This document shows, piece after piece, positions 10,201 through 21,121 of a stretch of DNA of 64,000 nucleotides. Position 1 is the first letter of the stretch; every line of letters starts with the position of its first letter. The position numbers and the translations under genes are program-made. Location of the stretch: positions 55,864 to 119,863 of the forward strand of contig CAICTM010000107.1 in NCBI GenBank assembly GCA_903772945.1. Reading direction: 5' to 3'. The notes beneath the pieces were generated by a model. The model was not told where the DNA came from. It saw only the letters and a list, made by a program, of their open reading frames with translations, and made no database searches. The stretch comes from Seminavis robusta. Lineage: Eukaryota > Bacillariophyta > Bacillariophyceae > Naviculales > Naviculaceae.

Positions 10201-12285
10201 CTAACCGACTCCAGTGCTTTGTTCCCTGGTACTTGTAGGGAAAGCCACTTTCATCCACAGCCACCACTGTGTTGTCGGCTCCAACGGATATGTCCCTTGC
10301 CTTGAGCTGTCGCCATTCGTAAACTTCGCCCGTGCCGGTATACCAACTTTTGGGATATTCGAATTGTACCCTTTCCCATTCCGCCCCCAGAACCTTGCCT
10401 CCACGATAGGATTCCTCGAATGCTGTCTTGACGGAGGCAATGTGCTTCAAATTGGCAGCAGAGGAGGCTGCCGCGGACAGCTTGACATAGGCAGTAGTAC
10501 CTTCAGCGAGGCAGACTTGCGACACGGTGGCCGGTTGCAACTCCGGCACATCGTTGTGTTCAACTGCGTGCAAGTGGAGAATATGAGCGAGATTTCAAGA
10601 GCGAGGCTGAAGGCACAAGCGCTCCAATGTTACGTACCAACGCGATGAAAGTGCCCTAGCAACTCATCACAGGTTGCATACTCATAAGCATCTTCCGGGG
10701 GCTCTTCTGGTGGGTTGTCCAATGACTCACTAGCGGTATCACTTTCGCCGGCGTCAGACTCAGCGTCAGGCTCCGCTGGAGGAGGAGGGGGATCTTGAAT
10801 TACGTCAGGCTCAGCTCCAGGCTCAGCCGGGTCGGCTTCAGGTTCTGTTTCCACCTCGGCTTCTGGCTCCGCCTCCGGAATTGTTTCTGGCTCAAAGTCA
10901 GACTCAGCTTCGGGTTGGGGTTTTGGATCGTCTTCTGCCCCGACGTTCGGCTCAGCTTCCGGTGTGGTTTCAGACTCAGCTTCCGGCGCGGTTTCAGACT
11001 CAGCTTCAGGCTGGGTTGGACCAGCTTCAACTTCGGGAGTGGTTCCAGGATCAGCTTCCGGATCAGCTTGCGATACGGTTGGAGATGCATCTGTGTCATC
11101 TAGCACTGCATCTGCCGTCTCCGGATCAGCTTCGGGAGCGGTATCCGATTCAATTTCAGGGTTGGTGTCCGACTCTGCTTCCGACTCTGCTTCCGACTCG
11201 GTCAGAGGAGGTGCATCCGTATCGTCCGGAGCTGTTTCAGCCGGACAATCCGCAAAGTCACAGCTGGGAGGCACCCGGGTGACTACAGTGCCATCTCCGC
11301 AGGTTCTCTCTTCTGAAGTGTCACAGGTTGTTTCTGCCGTCCGCCTCTCACTTGCAGATATTGGCCGCAGCTCCTGGACTAGGTCTTGAATTTTTTCGTA
11401 TTTGATTTTCCAGTTTGGTTCGACGAAGCTGACGACATTGTCGTCGACATCTCCCGTGATGGGATCGATATCATCCGAGTGTGAATAGACGTAGAGATCG
11501 TAGAGCGAAAGACGACCAGCGCACTCCTTGAGAAGCTTGCACTGTTGATTCTTGGTGAGCCTCCGAGGACGACGTTTCTCCTTGAGATGTCTCTTGTGTC
11601 TGTGCAAGAGTGAGTTGAATGTTTTCTTCATAAATCCGTGGTCTCCGTTTGCCAATGCATCGTGAATGCTGCGCACATGGGAATGCAGGTGCGTCCCAGT
11701 GTCTTGCGCGAACGACTCGGAGCGGAACGAGTTATACGTGGAGGTATACTGGGCGAAATGGCTGCGGTTCTCCTTGCGTTGATTGGGACTGCCGCAGCTG
11801 CCGGAATAGTCTTGTTTATTGTCCTCCTTTGGTTTGACGAGCAGAACACGACGGATTTGCTCCACAGCATCCAGAAGTGGCTTTCGAGCCGCTTGGACTT
11901 GATCAACCGCGGTACTTACGTCTGGGTGTCCGATTTGCTTCAACTCATTGTCAGGCGACTCAACTTGATGCTTGATGTCCTTGAGCAGCGCGGCGTTGTT
12001 GTCAAAATCTTGAAGAAGATTGCTTAGGGCGACTGCTCGCTCTTGCAACGAGAGTTCACTGATATTGTCATTGACCTCAGTGACATCAATCCTATGGCTT
12101 TCGCCATTCTTGTCTCCCCGCAGAAACCCACCTGCGGCGGGAATCCGGAGACTGCCACTCGAGTTCTCCGTACTACTGCCAGAACTAGCAGTCTCTTCCG
12201 CCGCAGACGCAGACAAAAAGGAGAGCCAAATGCAAAGGAAGAGCAACACAATTGAATAAACGCTTAATTTCATGATGATGATCAT
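7299..12285 (-). CDS. Secreted acidic-repeat protein with tectonin-type beta-propeller (~1466 aa)
   Basis: Reconstructed exons on the minus strand are 12285-10638, 10563-8990, 8915-8647, a possible 9-nt exon 8558-8550, 8463-8291, 8180-7969, 7889-7813 and 7737-7299. All junctions are GT/AG and in phase. The N-terminus has a signal peptide (core IVLLFLCIWLSFL); an alternative ATG lies at 12273. A helical and basic region follows. Then comes a long Glu/Ala/Pro/Asp/Ser repeat tract (plus-strand 10700-11250) made of EAES, EAEP and EADP units. Exon 2 carries W-x(n)-ISVGADNTVVAV-type repeats typical of tectonin/TECPR beta-propellers, which bind glycans or lipids in known proteins. The C-terminal ~300 residues are Cys-containing and unrecognised. 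A cell-surface or extracellular role is inferred. Confidence 0.7.
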
Positions 12286-13480
12286 GATGATGCTTATTTA
12301 CGATCACTGCAAGTGTCCTACTCGTATACAGATATATTAGGCAGCATCGGCAAAGGTCAGTGAGCCCCAAAGATTTCGCTTGTCTCAGTCTTTCGAGCCA
12401 CCAAGATTCGGCCCAGTCGCCCACGGCTTTCGTAATGGTCGAGCAACGAAACACTGCAGAAACATGGGCTTTTTTACGGTACCTGTCGTGGACAAAGAGG
12501 GCTTATCGCTTATCGCATCTGCCTTCCGTACCGGTACCCCAGTACCGGTACACGTACTCCAGTCAAAGCAAAGATCCAGTCTCCAGTGACATGGCATCGT
12601 TGATACTTACGAAAAGAGACGCGACATATTTAATGTGAGTTGCTTCAAATACGTTGAAAAGTTGAAAAAGTGAGTTCAAGGATTTTTTTCGGCGCCTAAT
12701 AAACGCTGCGTTGCCTTCGTTATTGTTACCTAAATAACTGTGTCAGAGGGTAATCCCGCTCCCTAATGATGCCTCGCTACTAAGATATTCCATCCCAGCT
12801 TTTACCGTTTACCGTGTTACAATTACGACATAAAGCAAAGAAGATGGTAAGATGGTATCGAAACGAGCCGTCGCTTACCACGACGAACAGCCCTACCACT
12901 ATCTAGTAGTCTACCTGGAAGGGTCCTTCACCACTCTCGAATGACAACTGTACCATCACAACGACTGCCATGGCGCAAACTCGGTGCTTTCCGATGGGAT
13001 GTATGAACTTCTTTCCAAAGGTTCCCCACACTTTGAGCCTTTGGTTAACTTGACTGTCTCATGTCGAGCACGGGCCGTTGCTTTCGCAGCCTTGTCTGCC
13101 CATGAAAGGTCCGTCTCCACCATCTCATCATCATCCAGTCGGTCCATTAGCTTGTGTTGGAAGATCTCCTGACTTCATTCTAGATGGTACGAGCTACAAC
13201 AGACTACTAGCCCGAGCACTGTCTACAAGTCTAACTACTGGTACATTGCCACCCACCACAGTGAGACAACCAGTGCCAGCCATACACGGCCAGCCCCGGC
13301 ACCTTGGCTCCCTGTAGGTGCACTCAGTGCCACACCCACAACACTCCCCAATAACAACTCTTGGTCCAACAACGAGTCTGAGCGCTGCCTGCTCTTCCAC
13401 GCATGTTGTCACGAAGCATCTGGAGACGCAGGGAGTGGATGTGAACTTCGTCTACTCCAAGAAAGTCCAGCGTCTCCTAA
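12286..13480. other. No convincing gene
   Basis: The upstream region of the tectonin-type gene contains a dense cluster of CCGTACCGGTACC-like palindromic words at 12528-12556. A short minus frame (13147-12956) of protein-like composition is too small to call. Confidence 0.4.
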
Positions 13481-14086
13481 ATGAGGAATTGCAAGGAAAA
13501 TCCAAAGATACGGGGCACGAGCTTTCCGAGATTGCCATTGAAATTGATTGTTCACGGCTTGCTCATGAAGGATCGTACACGGACCGCAGCTGTTGTTGTG
13601 GTGCTGAACCAACGGGAGGCCACACATTTGAGACTCGTTGCCGTCACGGGTGATTGGGGGGCTTGCCCTATTCCCAAATTGAATGATACATTGCTGCTCC
13701 ATGATTGCCCCTGGTTGTGGCTTCTGGCGCTCCCGTCGAGGATCTACCCTCGTTTGGTGGGTGGAACATTGCTGCCTCTCTCAGACAATCGGACGCTTTG
13801 CCTGGATGACTTATTGAATTTGAGAAATGGAAGTGAAGTCTTGCAGCAGCAGCAGCTGAGCGAAGGGGAAATGGAGGGCATTGCCCTTGCTTTCTTCACG
13901 CGAGGCAACTTGCCAACAGGAAACGGACCCTTCACGCCACGGACCCCTCAGTCCATGCTGCCGTCGAATGCTACCGGTACCAACAAGAGCAATGCCACAC
14001 CAACCCACGCAACCACACACAGTAACAAAAAAGAGCCAAAAAACCAAGCTACAGCCAAAAGCTTGCTATCCATCTTTCCTGGGTAG
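13481..14086 (+). CDS. Doubtful ORF, uncharacterised (201 aa)
   Basis: Open from an ATG to TAG. The middle portion (LRLVAVTGDWGACPIPKLND and onward) and the segment with DNRTLCLDDLLNLRNGSEV have mixed, protein-like composition. The C-terminal third is Asn/Thr/Lys rich. An overlapping plus frame just upstream (about 13423-13600) also looks protein-like, so an intron or a frame break may join the two. No domain is recognised. It lies in repeat-derived DNA and may be a relic. Confidence 0.3.
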   Translation: MRNCKENPKIRGTSFPRLPLKLIVHGLLMKDRTRTAAVVVVLNQREATHLRLVAVTGDWGACPIPKLNDTLLLHDCPWLWLLALPSRIYPRLVGGTLLPLSDNRTLCLDDLLNLRNGSEVLQQQQLSEGEMEGIALAFFTRGNLPTGNGPFTPRTPQSMLPSNATGTNKSNATPTHATTHSNKKEPKNQATAKSLLSIFPG

Positions 14087-14398
14087 TTTTCTTCTACAAC
14101 AGCCACCAAGAAGCAGACGGACACCGGCATTGACTCGTCCTATCATTCCTCTGCCAACAAGACAACTTCGACCGCTTCCTCGTCCGTATGTGTGAGCAAC
14201 AGAGTCGAGTCGTGTGCAAGGCTCTCCGCACGCACCACCAAAGTATGAGGACGAAGACAGAATACCTGGGCTCTCACCATTTCGACCCAAAAAACTCATT
14301 GCAGACCGTGAGGCATGCGCAGCCACCGCCATCCACACGAGCACCACGATCGACATTGCGAGCCGCCCCTCAATGACAGTCAGCTTGGTGGGCACGTC

Positions 14399-15285
14399 CT
14401 AATCAATGGCTGGTTGGTGAGAATCTATCAAGATGCCATGACACAACAGAATCAACGAGCAAAATGCAACAACCACCATCTGGCGTGCATGCCTTGCTTC
14501 AAAAGTAGTATCATCGCGAACGGCGACGAGGATCGTCAAACGGATTGTTGACAACGCCAAGCTCCAAACATAATCATTCCAAGATAGCAAGAGACAGTGC
14601 CAAGAAAAACGACGTGGATCTGGATCAACGACGAGATGCCACACTTTCGGTTCCCTTCGGTGGACGTTCGACGGGAGAACGATCGACGCGATGGAAACGT
14701 CTGCTGGGCGCTCGGACGGTCTTGCAGCTTCGTATCCATCAATTTCCTCGTCGCATACGTCGTATTCCAATACGTTGGACACTTCACCGAGTACCACCAT
14801 TTTGGCGTCGTCCCGTAGTTTGTCCAGCTTTCCAGTACCTACTACAACATCCGAGGGATCCTGCAACACCTCGTGGCTGGCAATCAAAGCTGTAGTAATT
14901 CCAGTCTTTTTGGGTTCATCCAAAGACAGAGGCTTTCCAGGCCCAACTGACCGGCATCCAGGTTGGGATTCCAGTGCTCAACTCTTAATTGAGGGACTAC
15001 CGGTGCTTGGGCGCCACCTTTCTGGTTCCCACCACAACTTGCCAGCACGTACCCGCAACCACATCAGTGGCCACCTTTGCAGTTCCAACTATGACATTGA
15101 TAGCCACCTTTCCAGTTCCAGATACAACATTGTAACCAAGCTTTCCAATTCCTCCCATGACATTGGCCACTTTACAACGGAAGCATCAATAATGTTTCTA
15201 GGGCTAGCAGTTGCTGGGTGTCCACTGAGTAACCAGGTTGTCGGGACTCCAATGCAACAAGGAATTGCAAGAGGCAAGCGCCGAT
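14399..15285 (-). pseudogene. Broken repeat-peptide reading frames (VVxGTGKVA type)
   Basis: Minus-strand frames encode imperfect repeats of the form GTGKVAxxV, GTAKVA and GTGKL between about 15180 and 14820, interrupted by stops. Downstream (14923-14399) a 174-codon frame continues with DVVVGTGKLDKLRDDAKMVV and a possible hydrophobic C-terminus. A piece at 15300-15240 encodes VIKSALASCNSLLH, matching VINQAVAYRNSLLH from 17850-17800, so the two loci are diverged copies. The family is unknown. Confidence 0.3.
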
Positions 15286-15615
15286 TTGATGACCTCGGAG
15301 AAGAGTCCGTATTCTATCCGTAGTACGACGGTGCTGCCTGGAGTCACAAGAAGGCGTACTCTAGAGAACGCAGAGGTTAATTCTCTCCGCTAGCCAGGCT
15401 TGCCATCACACTCAAGAGTCAAATCTCCGCCGGAGGCATTCTGATTCTGTATACAGTCGTGCCCAGTCCGCGAAGCCTTCTTGTCTGCTCAACCCCCTTC
15501 AACCGACGACACATCATTTAGCGGCTTAAGACAACGGTTTGAAGGATCCAAAGCCTGCAATTCCTTTGGCAGTAAGGGAATTTTGTAGGGGCACTATGGC
15601 AGTCGCTCCAACGGA

Positions 15616-15903
15616 TCACGTTGCAGGTTGGCACCTCGCAACATGTTTGATCTTCGGGTTTGTCTCCTTGCTGTCCAACAAAACGTATCCTTCCCACCTG
15701 TTGGGCGGTACGAAAGCTTCAGGGTTCGCTCCTGCTAATCTGTTGTTTTCGGAAGGCAATATGCCACTGCGCAGTTTCAAGAATGTGCCAGCCGGAATAT
15801 CTTTCCGCGTGCCAACATCAGGGAATAGCACAGCCTTCTGTGTTGCATACAAATCAAGGTCTACTTGGCTCCACTTGGGGTGCCCTTTCCTGATTCGAGA
15901 CAC
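15616..15903 (-). CDS. Doubtful ORF, uncharacterised (95 codons)
   Basis: An open minus frame with protein-like composition (for example KGHPKWSQVDLDLYATQKAV and FVPPNRWEGYVLLDS) ends at a stop at 15616. It has no ATG at its 5' end, so if real it is an internal or terminal exon. No family is recognised. It could belong with the open frame at 16.2-16.9 kb. Confidence 0.25.
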   Translation of the reverse strand: MSRIRKGHPKWSQVDLDLYATQKAVLFPDVGTRKDIPAGTFLKLRSGILPSENNRLAGANPEAFVPPNRWEGYVLLDSKETNPKIKHVARCQPAT

Positions 15904-16195
15904 TCCTGGCGTAGATACCCTTCATGTGGACTGTAGACTTCCCCGCTGATTGCCATCTTGCACGGGAGGGGTCGAGCACACCAGAATCCAAGGTTGTTGA
16001 TTTATTTATTTTGCAACGCTGAGACTGAGATGGTTTCTCGACTTTGTCGACACGATCATCCAGACACGATCATCCATTGACCGGGGCTTTTTGCAAACTT
16101 CTCGTCATATGTATGGAAGAACCATCGTCGAAAACCAAGTCAAAGAGGCATCCTACAGTAGGGAATGGAATGTTGGTCGCCAAGGTTAGGTCACA

Positions 16196-16915
16196 TTAGG
16201 AATATCCAACACGTGCATTGAACAGCACCCCAGCGTACTTCTCCTTCAAGCTCTTGAGTGCTTCGTCTGCAGCTACCCTGCAACGTTTGTGCTCGATTTC
16301 TATGCCAAAACCTAGGCACTTCAATCTATTCCTAAGGACCCACAACAAAAAACCATGGGCAGTGCTGGCTCCCGAAATGCGGACGTTGGCGTTGACTTCA
16401 TCTTCGAGTTCCATGGCTGGCTTCAACGACTGTAGGTTCCGCAGCAAGCCTAGCGTGAATTCTCCGTTGGTCTGTCCTCCATTGGCCGTGAAGTCCCTAA
16501 GGTGAGACCTCCTAGAGCCGATGTAATGCAGCGCCCTGGCCATCCTCGGCCTGGACACTTGCTGCAAAAGCTTTTGAGTCCGTGCTGCCATCAGCCCCTT
16601 ACGGGCTAGTGGAAGGCCTCCGCGTCGTGTTCCAGCTCTGTTGGATTTGTTCTTGATGAATTGAGATTCTACGAGTACTGCTGACATCAGGCAAAGCTCC
16701 GTCATCCGTCCGGTTGACTGACTGCCATTGGAGACCCACGAGTGGTCTTCCAAAACGTCAAAGAGTCCAATCCGCCCACCAGAGAAGTGATGATGGACTC
16801 TGGCCAATTCAAGCGGAAATGTCTTGAGATGCTTGGAGCCGAATGCTGCTTGCCGTGGCTTGCGGACTGGGATCCTCTTCCATCCAATGGGAGCGGTGGA
16901 TCGGATGTAGACTCA
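16196..16915 (-). CDS. Uncharacterised open frame (about 240 codons)
   Basis: A minus frame is open from about 16915 to a stop at 16196. It is rich in ordinary structured-protein residues, for example STAPIGWKRIPVRKPRQAAF, FTLGLLRNLQSLKPAMELED and ALKSLKEKYAGVLFNARVGY. No ATG opens the frame, so an upstream exon would be needed. No domain is recognised and there is no signal peptide or membrane segment. The surroundings are repeat-derived, so it may be a mobile-element relic. Confidence 0.35.
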
Positions 16916-17627
16916 TCCCTTTGGTCAGTTGCGGCTGCTGATGCAATCTTTCGTTGACTGGGTACCAGGGGGTGTCTGCTTCCAAAAGAGCTCGCAGAGA
17001 CAGCTTCTTTAGACTTGGTAACAGACGTAAGGTCTTTCTCATTGCACTGATGGCCTGATGCCATGTTTGGTTTGATGAAACTACATCTACCAATCATCGC
17101 TTGGGCAGTTGCGGTCAGCGAAGCAGTTCCTGCATGGGTTGAGCTCTTCTTGTCTATTGCGGACGAAAGAGCGGCAGCAGAGGAGAGAAGTGTAGAATTG
17201 ATGCGTGGTTTGCTTTCGTATGATATTTTTCTTCGGAAGGTTTCGTTTGCTGTTGGGCAAGGCGATGGTAGATCAACGTACTGTCTTCCTCTTTCCGCTC
17301 TTGGTGGATCGCCGTGGTGTCAGTGGCAACATAGCAATGCTGCCAATTCATAGAATCCCCTTCAGATGTGACTTCATCATCCGTGGGGAAGGGGAAGAGT
17401 TTGACTGGCTGAGGAGGACTCGAAATCCAAGAGCAATCAGACTGGGTGCGGTATGTATCATATTCGCCTTTACCATGTAGTGGTTCGGAGGGCTGAGGGT
17501 ATTCAACACTGGACTGTCTACATCAGCCACAAGGCCAAGACTTGTCAAAAGATTTGTCGCGTCGCACTCGTGTCAAGGGTCAGCAAATCTGCCTGCTACG
17601 GAGTTTACGATCCATGAATACTGGAAA

Positions 17628-17900
17628 TCATTCAGTGCTCCCCCGTTGGTTCTTCCGGCTTTTGCAATGGCTAGAGCAACCCGGCTGGGAAACTATGTCA
17701 CAGTTGTCAAACCTGATGTCTTCTTCGGTGTCACAAATGACCTGCAGTTCTCCGTACAACCATTGTGGGGAGTCCAGTCGCTGTTTGGGCAAGCAATCAT
17801 CTCCAATTGGGACTCGATGCAACAAGGAGTTGCGATAGGCCACCGCCTGGTTGATGACCGCGGAGGGTATGGAAATGCATAAACGACTGGCGAAAGGTCA
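17628..17900 (-). pseudogene. Diverged copy of the 15.2-kb fragment
   Basis: The minus frame reads AVINQAVAYRNSLLHRVPIG, clearly related to EVIKSALASCNSLLHWSP encoded at 15300-15240. At DNA level both share GACTC(C)xATGCAACAAGGAxTTGC. It continues for about 70 codons to a stop at 17628. The function is unknown. It is interpreted as a member of a dispersed repeat family. The stretch 16916-17627 holds nothing recognisable. Confidence 0.35.
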
Positions 17901-18039
17901 GGGATTGTTGTGGATTTCCGAAGGTGCAAGGGTGATTCCATTGCTTTTCATCGCTACAGTCCGTACTGACTGGACTCACCACAATGTCAGTCCCAAGGTA
18001 TGACAGCGTGGTTAGAGCATGAGCACTGGTAGTCCCTCA

Positions 18040-18560
18040 ACTAAGAACCCAACAACCTTGTTGCTCCGTGTTATACCTCCTGTTATCCCCAGTTGATCAA
18101 GCACAGACAACATCAATACAGAAACCAACCACGTTGCTGCCCGGTAGTGGAATCCCAACACTGCTAACCCAAACTCTGGCTGGACTCCCCACAGCAACTG
18201 TCCTGAGCACCACAATTCCTACATCTGCTAACTCATGTACCTGGTCCCAAGCACCGCCGGAAACAACACAGGGAGCCCAAGCAGTGCACGCCCAACGACA
18301 CTGTCCCCCAGAACTGGTATTCACAGTATGGTCAGCACCAGATTGCCCTCTACCATTTCCCCCAGCACAGCTACCAGGCACTCCAACCTCAGCCCATCCC
18401 ACCCCAGCAGGAACAGCCAGCCCCAGCCCACATAAGCCCAATCCAGCAGGAACAGTGGCTGGACCAGGAGGGGGACCAGGGCCAGTCCTGGTCTGGCTCA
18501 GCTTGGGGACCAGACCAAGGAGCAGGACCAGACCAATACATGTAGCATGACAGACCAATT
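18040..18560. repeat. Pro/Gly/Thr-rich repeat-derived sequence
   Basis: The plus strand is packed with CCCAGCACC, CCAGCAGGAAC and GGACCAGG words. In translation these give Pro-Ser-Thr, or on the other strand Gly-Pro and Val-Gly, low-complexity peptide. All six frames are partly open because of composition, so coding is not supported. It resembles eroded minisatellite DNA and is akin to the PTPG tract at 20.5 kb. Confidence 0.4.
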
Positions 18561-18751
18561 TGCAGGATCAGACCCAGCCCACCCACTGGTCTGCAGGGCA
18601 GCCAAGTCCTGCCAAACTACAAAAGCCAGTCTCAGTGGCCTTGTCCTGGAGATTGGGTATGGGCCCCACACTGCCGGTCCCTAGCAGTGAAGATTTTGAA
18701 GGCACCTGGTGGTCCCTGAAAGTTGTTGGCCCTGAACTTGAGAGAGAGCCA

Positions 18752-20260
18752 GGGCATGCACAGTTGGGTTCCTTTCCCAGAGCTTCCTTCCCAGCATGGC
18801 TGGTCCCTCAACCCAAAGTGAAAGCGCTAGAGTTCCCACAACTGGTACCTAATTGTAGCCAGCCAGCTTTTTCCCTGCAGTCTCACAAATGCTTCTGTGA
18901 TGGTGCTGAGGAGTGATAGCGATGCCAGCCAAGAAAGTGTTTGCCCAGTGCTGCAGTACCCAGCCACTGACAGACCAACTGCCATGTATCCAAGCCCTGA
19001 AGCCTGCCCCACTTGCCAGCATGGCAGCCAAGTCTTACAAACAACATCATCCAACCCCAGGAGCTTTGTTGGAGAGCTGAGAGTCTGAGTTTGCTAGCTA
19101 GAGGTTTCAAATAGGTGCATGGCTAGTTCCCCATGGTGATTTAGGTATCGAGGTGCCCCAACCTTTGCCACACCACGTCGCTGTCCCTGATGCAAAGTTT
19201 TTGGTTGTCAAGAATGTTGGGGCATGCACATTGGGGTTCCATTCCCAGATTCCGAATTCCTCTCCCAGGGAAGCTGGTCCCTCAACCCAGAGTGAGATCG
19301 GCAGAATTCCCACAACTGATACCTCGCTCGCGGCAACCCAGAGTGAGATCAGTAGAATTATCACAACTGATACGGCATGGTAGCCAGGCAAGCATCTATG
19401 TGGACAACCTCACATTAGTAGCAAAATGAGCTCTGTTCACAGCGATTGTTAACTATGGGCTGGATGTCACCTCACTTCAGGAAGTCGATGTGAATTGGTC
19501 AAGACTGTCAGAACATCATCTATGGCAAGCTCGTGTGGAAGAGTATCTGGATGTGTCTCAGACAAGGTCATGTATGAGTCAAAACATTCATGACGAAACT
19601 GGTACAAGGAGGCAGTGGGGAGGTACAGGAGTCACTGCCAATGGACTCACTGCTCACTTTGGCATGGGAGCAGGATCTGACAAGATGGAGCAGGATCTGG
19701 CAAGATGGACATGGGCCAGGTATCGTGGGAAAGGTGGCTTAGTTCTGCGTGTGGTTAGCATCTACGAACCTTGTGACAGTCTGTCAGCATGCAACACAAA
19801 GAGTTTCTACAAGGGATCAACAATGATGGACAACCTCAAGCTGCCTTTGTCCAAGACTTTCAAGAAGAACTGAAGGAATGGTTGGCAACTGGTGATCAGA
19901 TCATTGTGGCGGGAGATGTCAAGGAGTCAGTTTTTCGTACATCTGTTGATAGTCTGCTCAGATGGGTGGATGTTCCTACTAGAGTGCATTGGGGCATGTC
20001 CCACCCTCTGTTGTTACTCCAAATGCGCGAAGGCTACAGTTGTACAACTCCAGAGTTATCGAGAAGCAGTAAATTGGTGGAGGCTCACCAAGATTGAAGT
20101 GAACTAGGGAGAGTGCACGTCCAAAGAAGCGATAGAGGAGGCCGTGCTACTCAATATCAATGAATCCAACTGATACCTCATGGTAGCCAGGCAGCCAGCC
20201 CAGCCCGTACCAGCAGTCTCACAAGTGCTTCTTCTGTGATGGAGCTGGGGTGTACCGTAC
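18752..20260. repeat. Three diverged copies of a dispersed repeat
   Basis: Copy A (about 18752-18915) and copy B (about 19219-19395) share GGGCATGCACA, then CTGGTCCCTCAACCCA, AGTGA and TCCCACAACTG(A/G)TACCT. Copy B itself carries an internal duplication, with AGTGAGATC...CACAACTGATAC appearing twice about 45 bp apart. Copy C (about 20167-20260) keeps the TGATACCTCATGGTAGCCAGGC, TCTCACAA(G/A)TGCTTC and TGATGGxGCTG parts. The copies flank the retroelement remnant at 19.4-20.1 kb. Confidence 0.5.
19438..20150 (+). mobile_element. Non-LTR retroelement remnant: endonuclease (EEP) domain
   Basis: One frame reads YGLDVTSLQEVDVNW. The QE motif is typical of exonuclease-endonuclease-phosphatase folds. 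It continues with GGTGV, then ARWTWARYRGKGG and VVSIYEPC. After a frame change near 19785 the next segment reads FQEELKEWLATGDQIIVAGD. The order and spacing match the endonuclease domain at the N-terminus of LINE-like polyproteins in diatoms and oomycetes. The expected GDFN motif is GDVK here, and no RT follows within the next kilobase, so the copy is dead and truncated. The copies of the dispersed repeat on either side may mark its insertion context. Confidence 0.6.
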
Positions 20261-20520
20261 CTCTAATTCACTCTGGTTCTTACAGTTGCAACCACAAAGC
20301 TCCAAGGGCACAAATTGGCTCTCAAAGAAGGAGCCCAAAGCTAGCTCTTTTGCAGAAGCTACACAAATTTTGAATATGTGCAAATATAGAAAGGCCACTT
20401 GTAGGCTCATTTTAGAATAGTGACAATCAACACTCAACTCAACTCAACACAAGGGGCTTTATGTATATGCTCAGCCAAAGCTCATGCAGTGCTGCTGTGA
20501 ATGGAGTACTCGTAGCAGGA

Positions 20521-20690
20521 TCCTGATCCAACTCCCAGACCTACTCCAGGCCCCACACCAGGACCTACCCCTGGTCCATCTCCAGGCCCCACTCCTGGTC
20601 CCACCCTGGACCAACACCAGGACCCACTCCCGGACCCACTCCTGTCATTGGTGCTGGAGCATCCATGCATTCAAGTAAGTGCAAGCCCTT
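20521..20690 (+). repeat. PTPGP-encoding minisatellite with a frame break
   Basis: The sequence from 20526 encodes P-T-P-x-P-T-P-G-P repeats in 12-bp (or 24-bp) steps. At about 20605 one base appears missing from a unit, and the PTPGP reading resumes in another frame, ending in a V-I-G-A-G-A-S piece before a possible AAGTAAGT splice donor at about 20675. Such linkers are common in secreted diatom proteins. Here no domains flank it, so it is likely a gene relic. Confidence 0.5.
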
Positions 20691-21121
20691 TGTACGTTGT
20701 GTTGGTCCCCAGCCAGTTTGCTGCCCCTGATCCCTGGAACAAAATCCCAAGTTTTGCCTCTTCTGTCCCCCCATTGCTAATCTAGCTAGCTAGAAGTAGA
20801 CCCCCCTTTGAGGAGCCATTACATACAGGACGTCAAAGCTGGACTGGACTGCGAACTTCTGGGTCTTGCCAGTTCCCTTTTGCTACGTCACTTCCACTCA
20901 TAGGTCCAACGACGAATACATGAGGCACAATAACCCTCTTTAGTGACTCTGCCATTTGGTTACTTAGGAAACGAAGCATTTCACTGTTTTCTTTGAGTCA
21001 TCCTTGACTGGGGCAGCAACTTAGAGGAAGACCCTTCTTGACTGACAGGACCGCGATCACAAATTTAAAAATTCAACTTGCAACCTCCTCCTCGATCGTC
21101 TTCTTGAAGAAGCATCCCACC

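Noticed and set aside
10795-11389. Long plus-strand frames rich in Leu/Arg/Phe/Ser opposite the tectonin-type gene
   Set aside because: They are shadows of the Glu/Ala/Pro/Ser repeat tract on the minus strand; repeat bias keeps all frames open.
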